Of a stretch of DNA of 10,426 bases, positions 7,717 to 10,426 are shown in pieces. Position 1 is the stretch's first letter, and every line of letters begins with the position of its first letter. The translations under genes were made by a program, and so were the position numbers. The stretch is from Coemansia sp. RSA 1804 (Eukaryota; Kickxellomycota; Kickxellomycetes; Kickxellales; Kickxellaceae), in assembly GCA_027578815.1 (NCBI GenBank), contig JANBTH010000867.1:1-10426 (forward strand), read 5' to 3'. The notes beneath the pieces were generated by a model, which made no database searches, was not told the DNA's origin, and was given only the letters and a program-made list of their open reading frames with translations.

Positions 7717-7726
7717 ACCACGTGGT
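7717..7726. promoter_or_regulatory. palindromic E-box ACCACGTGGT
   Basis: A perfect ten-base palindrome centred on CACGTG, about 200 bases upstream of the PA-TM-RING ATG and roughly 100 bases from another CACGTG. The flanking-base symmetry and the pairing make it a better regulatory candidate than a lone hexamer. Confidence 0.38.
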
Positions 7727-7927
7727 GGTTAATAGCTACAGCCTCGTTCTTTTTTATGTTATTCATAGGACTTCTTGCTGTTAAAGAGTTGCCATCAAAT
7801 GTTGTAGACAAGGGCGTTTTGTCTTGCTTTATCTTATTTTCAAGCTTCCGCAGATTCATCTATGGTTTATATTATACATTCATCTTTGTAAATCAAATAC
7901 CAATTATATTCCGTTTGGCTCCAAAAG

Positions 7928-9871
7928 ATGAATTATCTTTTCAAGGTCGTAGCGATCCTAGTTTTGCTTTTGCAAACCGTGATCTGTTCGCATATACGCA
8001 AGGATCTTGTTCAAATAGAAAATGACTCTATCGTGCAGGTAGACGCAACAACATCTCTGGACAGCAACTCTGGACGCATCGCACATCTGACAAACTCGCC
8101 AACTGGTAGTTTAGCAGGGACGAGAGGGGTCGTGTATTCTCTTCTTCCGCCAGCAAACTGCAAGCCGGTAGAGCGTAGTGATTCTTTTATTGCCTCGTCA
8201 TATATCCGTGTTGCATTGGTTGCTGACGATGGCGAGTGCTCTATCGACACTATGCTTACACAGGCGCAGCATGACGGTGCGGTTGGTGCAATTGTGTATA
8301 GCGCATCCGAAGGCCCAATTGATCCCACAAATGTTCTATACAGCAAAATTTCCACCACTCGCCCGCTTATACCGGTGATGCTTGTTGATAGCAACTACGG
8401 CGAAACTCTCAAACTGGAAGTTAATACCCTTGAAAACGAGCCTCGCACGAAGAGCAACAATCGTGAGCGTGCAATCTTTGTCTCGATGTATCCAGGCGAA
8501 GATAGTGAGCATTTGAGTGGATGGGAGGTGTCGCTTATTGCTCTCGTTGTTGTGCTGGCTCTTTGCTTCTGCACGTCGCTGTTCTTTCATATATTCTCAA
8601 ATCGTCGTGGTATTAGAGAATATCGCAGAAGACACGCGCTTCACACTGAAGATATGGAGCACGCCGTCAAGCGGATCCAGACGCTACCAACATGTGCTCT
8701 GGACAGGCTCATGCTGCGTACAGTGACAGAAGAAGATATGGAGATGCTTTCAGAGTGCACAACTCCACTGGACACCATTTTAAATCCAAGCATCGTACAA
8801 AGGAGCACCAACAGTATTAAAATATGCGCTGACGATACTGATAGCAACACAAACGCCAATTGCAAAAGTGAAAAGTTGCACAAGCAATGCGGCGAGGCTG
8901 TTCTAGATAGGGAGCATTGGAATATCTTGACATGTTTGGAAACAGATCATGGAAAGTGTACTCCTAGTTCTTGCAACAGTCCTTTGTCAAAAACTTCAAT
9001 TCTGAATGGATGCATATCGACCTGTATCGTGTGCATTGACGATTTTGTTGTCGGATCGAAGATGCGTATACTGCCGTGTGGCCACAACTACCACATCGAG
9101 TGCATTGACCCCTGGCTCACATCAAAGTCATCTCTATGTCCTCTGTGCAAGTATGACACGCGCAGTGTTTTGACTGATCTCGAGCGCGCACTGTCTGGAC
9201 CCCTTATTACTGCAGACGATGGCAATGTTGACGACATCTTTGCTGGAAGCTCCGTGTACAGTGATTCATCGGATCCTTCAAGCTATCTAGTTGAAAGCCA
9301 TGCACGTATGCCACTTTCCAGCATCGTTGCGGAATTCAAAAGAATTGCTTCGGAAAAGATTGCTGCCCCACTTGGACAGATGACTAGCAAGATGGCGGCA
9401 ATGTGTAGAAAGAGCGAGCCCGGCAACCAAAATAGGTCAAATGAAAAAAGCCCTAGCAGCATCAATGCCGGCTCAATCTACTATGGCGACCAGGAAAGAG
9501 GCAGCAACAGCTATCCATTCGAAAATTCCAATGCAATATTTACCACCTCCACACCTGCCTTCCCCCAAATGGACCTAAGCGGTGCAAACAAGTTTGGGTT
9601 GGATGTGATTCATTGCGCCGTTGGAAGCAGCAGTGCAATGGTCAAAGTCAACACCAGTGATCCAACCCCATCACCAACCAGTAAACCAGCCAACACTTGG
9701 AGAGCCGCATCAGAAAAAGGGTCTGCTAGCAGCGATTCCGGCCAGTCCGACAGTGCCGACAAGAACAAGAAAGGCGATGGTGCTGGCAACAGCGTGTCCT
9801 TGGGTCTATCCAGAATCAGCATAGGCGAACTTCTCCATAACGATCAAGATATAATGGACTGTTTTGACTAG
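7928..9871 (+). CDS. PA-TM-RING (RNF13/RNF167-like) membrane E3 ubiquitin ligase
   Basis: This encodes 647 residues with the full PA-TM-RING order. The signal peptide is about 1-20 (LFKVVAILVLLLQTVIC). The lumenal protease-associated domain is about 30-185, with the family's paired cysteines C78 (PPANCKPV) and C104 (DGECSID) and AQHDGAVGAIVY (113-124). One transmembrane helix spans about 201-223, followed by a basic anchor (NRRGIREYRRR). The cytosolic RING-H2 has ligands C366, C369, C384, H386, H389, C392, C404 and C407, with LPCGHNYH and CIDPWLT typical of E2-binding RINGs. Relatives act in Golgi/endosomal/vacuolar membranes and ubiquitinate trafficking cargo; that localisation is inferred. 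The TM-to-RING linker is about 140 residues, longer than in RNF13, and carries nine cysteines. The Ser-rich C-tail (408-647) ends in an acidic LLHNDQDIMDCFD. The ATG at 7928 has A at -3 and opens directly into the signal peptide. Confidence 0.93.
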   Translation: MNYLFKVVAILVLLLQTVICSHIRKDLVQIENDSIVQVDATTSLDSNSGRIAHLTNSPTGSLAGTRGVVYSLLPPANCKPVERSDSFIASSYIRVALVADDGECSIDTMLTQAQHDGAVGAIVYSASEGPIDPTNVLYSKISTTRPLIPVMLVDSNYGETLKLEVNTLENEPRTKSNNRERAIFVSMYPGEDSEHLSGWEVSLIALVVVLALCFCTSLFFHIFSNRRGIREYRRRHALHTEDMEHAVKRIQTLPTCALDRLMLRTVTEEDMEMLSECTTPLDTILNPSIVQRSTNSIKICADDTDSNTNANCKSEKLHKQCGEAVLDREHWNILTCLETDHGKCTPSSCNSPLSKTSILNGCISTCIVCIDDFVVGSKMRILPCGHNYHIECIDPWLTSKSSLCPLCKYDTRSVLTDLERALSGPLITADDGNVDDIFAGSSVYSDSSDPSSYLVESHARMPLSSIVAEFKRIASEKIAAPLGQMTSKMAAMCRKSEPGNQNRSNEKSPSSINAGSIYYGDQERGSNSYPFENSNAIFTTSTPAFPQMDLSGANKFGLDVIHCAVGSSSAMVKVNTSDPTPSPTSKPANTWRAASEKGSASSDSGQSDSADKNKKGDGAGNSVSLGLSRISIGELLHNDQDIMDCFD

Positions 9872-9895
9872 ATACGTTTTTTTGCATATACGACA

Positions 9896-10318
9896 ATGAG
9901 TCCAATCAACATGTTGTTAGAGACCAAAAGAGCTGTGTTTCAAACATTTAATTTCATGGTGTGTGCTAGATTAGACACCAGATACTTTTTTACTGGTATT
10001 ATCTCAAATAGACCAATTTGCAATATTAATAGAAAAGCTATTAGGGCACATAATGCACTTATATTTTTACGATATTGTAGTGCTCAGAGGTTTAGTAGAA
10101 TAACCTTGCATTTGGACGGTTTCAAACGCCGATCAGTAAATATTCTTGGCTTTGACAGTCTAGTCCTCTTTGTTTTTTCAAAGCAATTGCTTCCATTTCC
10201 GTCGATAAAACGAGAACGGTCTTTTGTGTTTGATAACCATTGCATTAAATGTCTAAGACAACTAAAAAGAGAGCGTTGTAAGAAATACGCCAAATGTTCC
10301 TTGAAACTGTTTATTTAA
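9896..10318 (+). CDS. uncharacterised basic 140-residue open frame in AT-rich DNA
   Basis: I do not recognise this protein. The frame opens at an ATG 24 bases after the PA-TM-RING stop and ends at TAA (10316-10318). It is rich in Arg, Lys, Phe and Ile. A cysteine cluster near the end (CIKCLRQLKRERCKKYAKC, about 115-133) is the only striking feature. There is no signal peptide or clear membrane segment. The local base composition is much more AT-rich than the neighbouring genes (27-37% GC in three 60-base stretches I counted), and a stop-free run this long is uncommon in such DNA. It may nevertheless be 3' UTR of the preceding gene, a decayed gene or mobile-element remnant, or a lineage-specific gene. 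A shorter antisense frame (10293-10084) overlaps it. Confidence 0.27.
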   Translation: MSPINMLLETKRAVFQTFNFMVCARLDTRYFFTGIISNRPICNINRKAIRAHNALIFLRYCSAQRFSRITLHLDGFKRRSVNILGFDSLVLFVFSKQLLPFPSIKRERSFVFDNHCIKCLRQLKRERCKKYAKCSLKLFI

Positions 10319-10426
10319 CGATACTATTTTCTTGTCGCAATGCTAAATCTTGAAGTGCATTGGAAATGGTTTTGCTTTGAGGGGACAAGATGGACACGGT
10401 GGATTCTAGACAACATTGCAGAATGA
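10319..10426. other. right-edge sequence with no assignable gene
   Basis: I see no recognisable feature here. A 28-codon frame from ATG at 10340 ends in TGA exactly at the last base and contains four tryptophans, but it is too short to support. Confidence 0.4.

Larger units (their letters stand above)
7005..7927 (+). other. 923-base spacer: 3' flank of the first RING gene and promoter of the second
   Basis: The first 120-150 bases are probably 3' UTR. Beyond that the region holds a (TG)10 run, a 12-base inverted repeat and two CACGTG sites. A 97-codon frame (7420-7713, + strand) has a hydrophobic stretch (MLLLSLISTALISFL) near residues 30-44 and then a basic end. It has no recognisable domain and I do not call it a gene. 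An 84-codon - strand frame (7414-7160) is low-complexity and its His/Thr run comes from the TG repeat. Positions 7741-7927 are AT-rich and precede the PA-TM-RING start. They include a CTTCCGCAG acceptor-like site near 7851, so a 5'-leader intron is possible. Confidence 0.5.

Noticed and set aside
7756..8025. 89-codon frame overlapping the start of the PA-TM-RING gene
   Set aside because: It overlaps the signal-peptide coding region in another frame. Its hydrophobicity comes from T-rich DNA.
10340..10426. 28-codon Trp-containing frame ending at the last base
   Set aside because: It is too short, and the coincidence with the window edge carries no evidence.
1..10426. Mobile elements, CRISPR arrays, tRNA/rRNA genes, biosynthetic cluster
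   Set aside because: I saw no transposase or reverse transcriptase motifs, terminal repeats, regular spacer arrays, cloverleaf-like segments or pathway enzymes by eye.

Overview
This window looks like nuclear DNA of a fungus with a compact, intron-poor genome. The evidence is a TFIID subunit (TAF6), a triose-phosphate-transporter-family membrane protein, an SV2/SVOP-like MFS carrier and two RING-H2 proteins, one with the eukaryotic PA-TM-RING layout. All of them read as uninterrupted frames with short intergenic gaps and pyrimidine-rich tracts upstream of most starts. Such intronless genes would suit an early-diverging lineage such as the Kickxellales, but that placement is a guess from style and is not shown by the sequence.

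Layout, left to right. Positions 1-293 hold a pyrimidine-rich leader, and perhaps the last codons of an upstream gene. A nucleotide-sugar/triose-phosphate translocator (SLC35C2/YMD8-like) follows on the + strand (294-1946). It converges on TAF6 on the - strand (2116-3486), with only 169 bases between their stop codons. Next on the - strand, at 3739-5739, is a 666-residue MFS transporter with a long acidic N-tail and a long hydrophilic central loop. A 560-base divergent region follows, with CT-rich/AG-rich tracts, telomere-box-like motifs and an (AT)13 repeat. It leads to a RING-H2 protein (6300-7004, +). A 923-base spacer holds a poly(A) signal, a (TG)10 repeat, an inverted repeat and two CACGTG sites. 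It is followed by a PA-TM-RING ubiquitin-ligase-like gene (7928-9871, +). The last 555 bases are markedly AT-rich and hold one unexplained 140-codon frame.

The genes do not form an evident pathway. The only thematic link is the same-strand pair of RING-H2 genes whose RINGs resemble each other closely. Both may be membrane-tethered E3 ligases, with the first possibly missing a membrane-spanning 5' exon. The two transporters share long alanine runs encoded by GCN repeats. I see no mobile element, CRISPR, tRNA or rRNA, and no clear sign of a new multi-gene system. The observations most worth a second look are the N-terminus of the first RING gene, the Cys-rich linker of the second, the orphan frame at the right edge, and the structured spacer between the RING genes.
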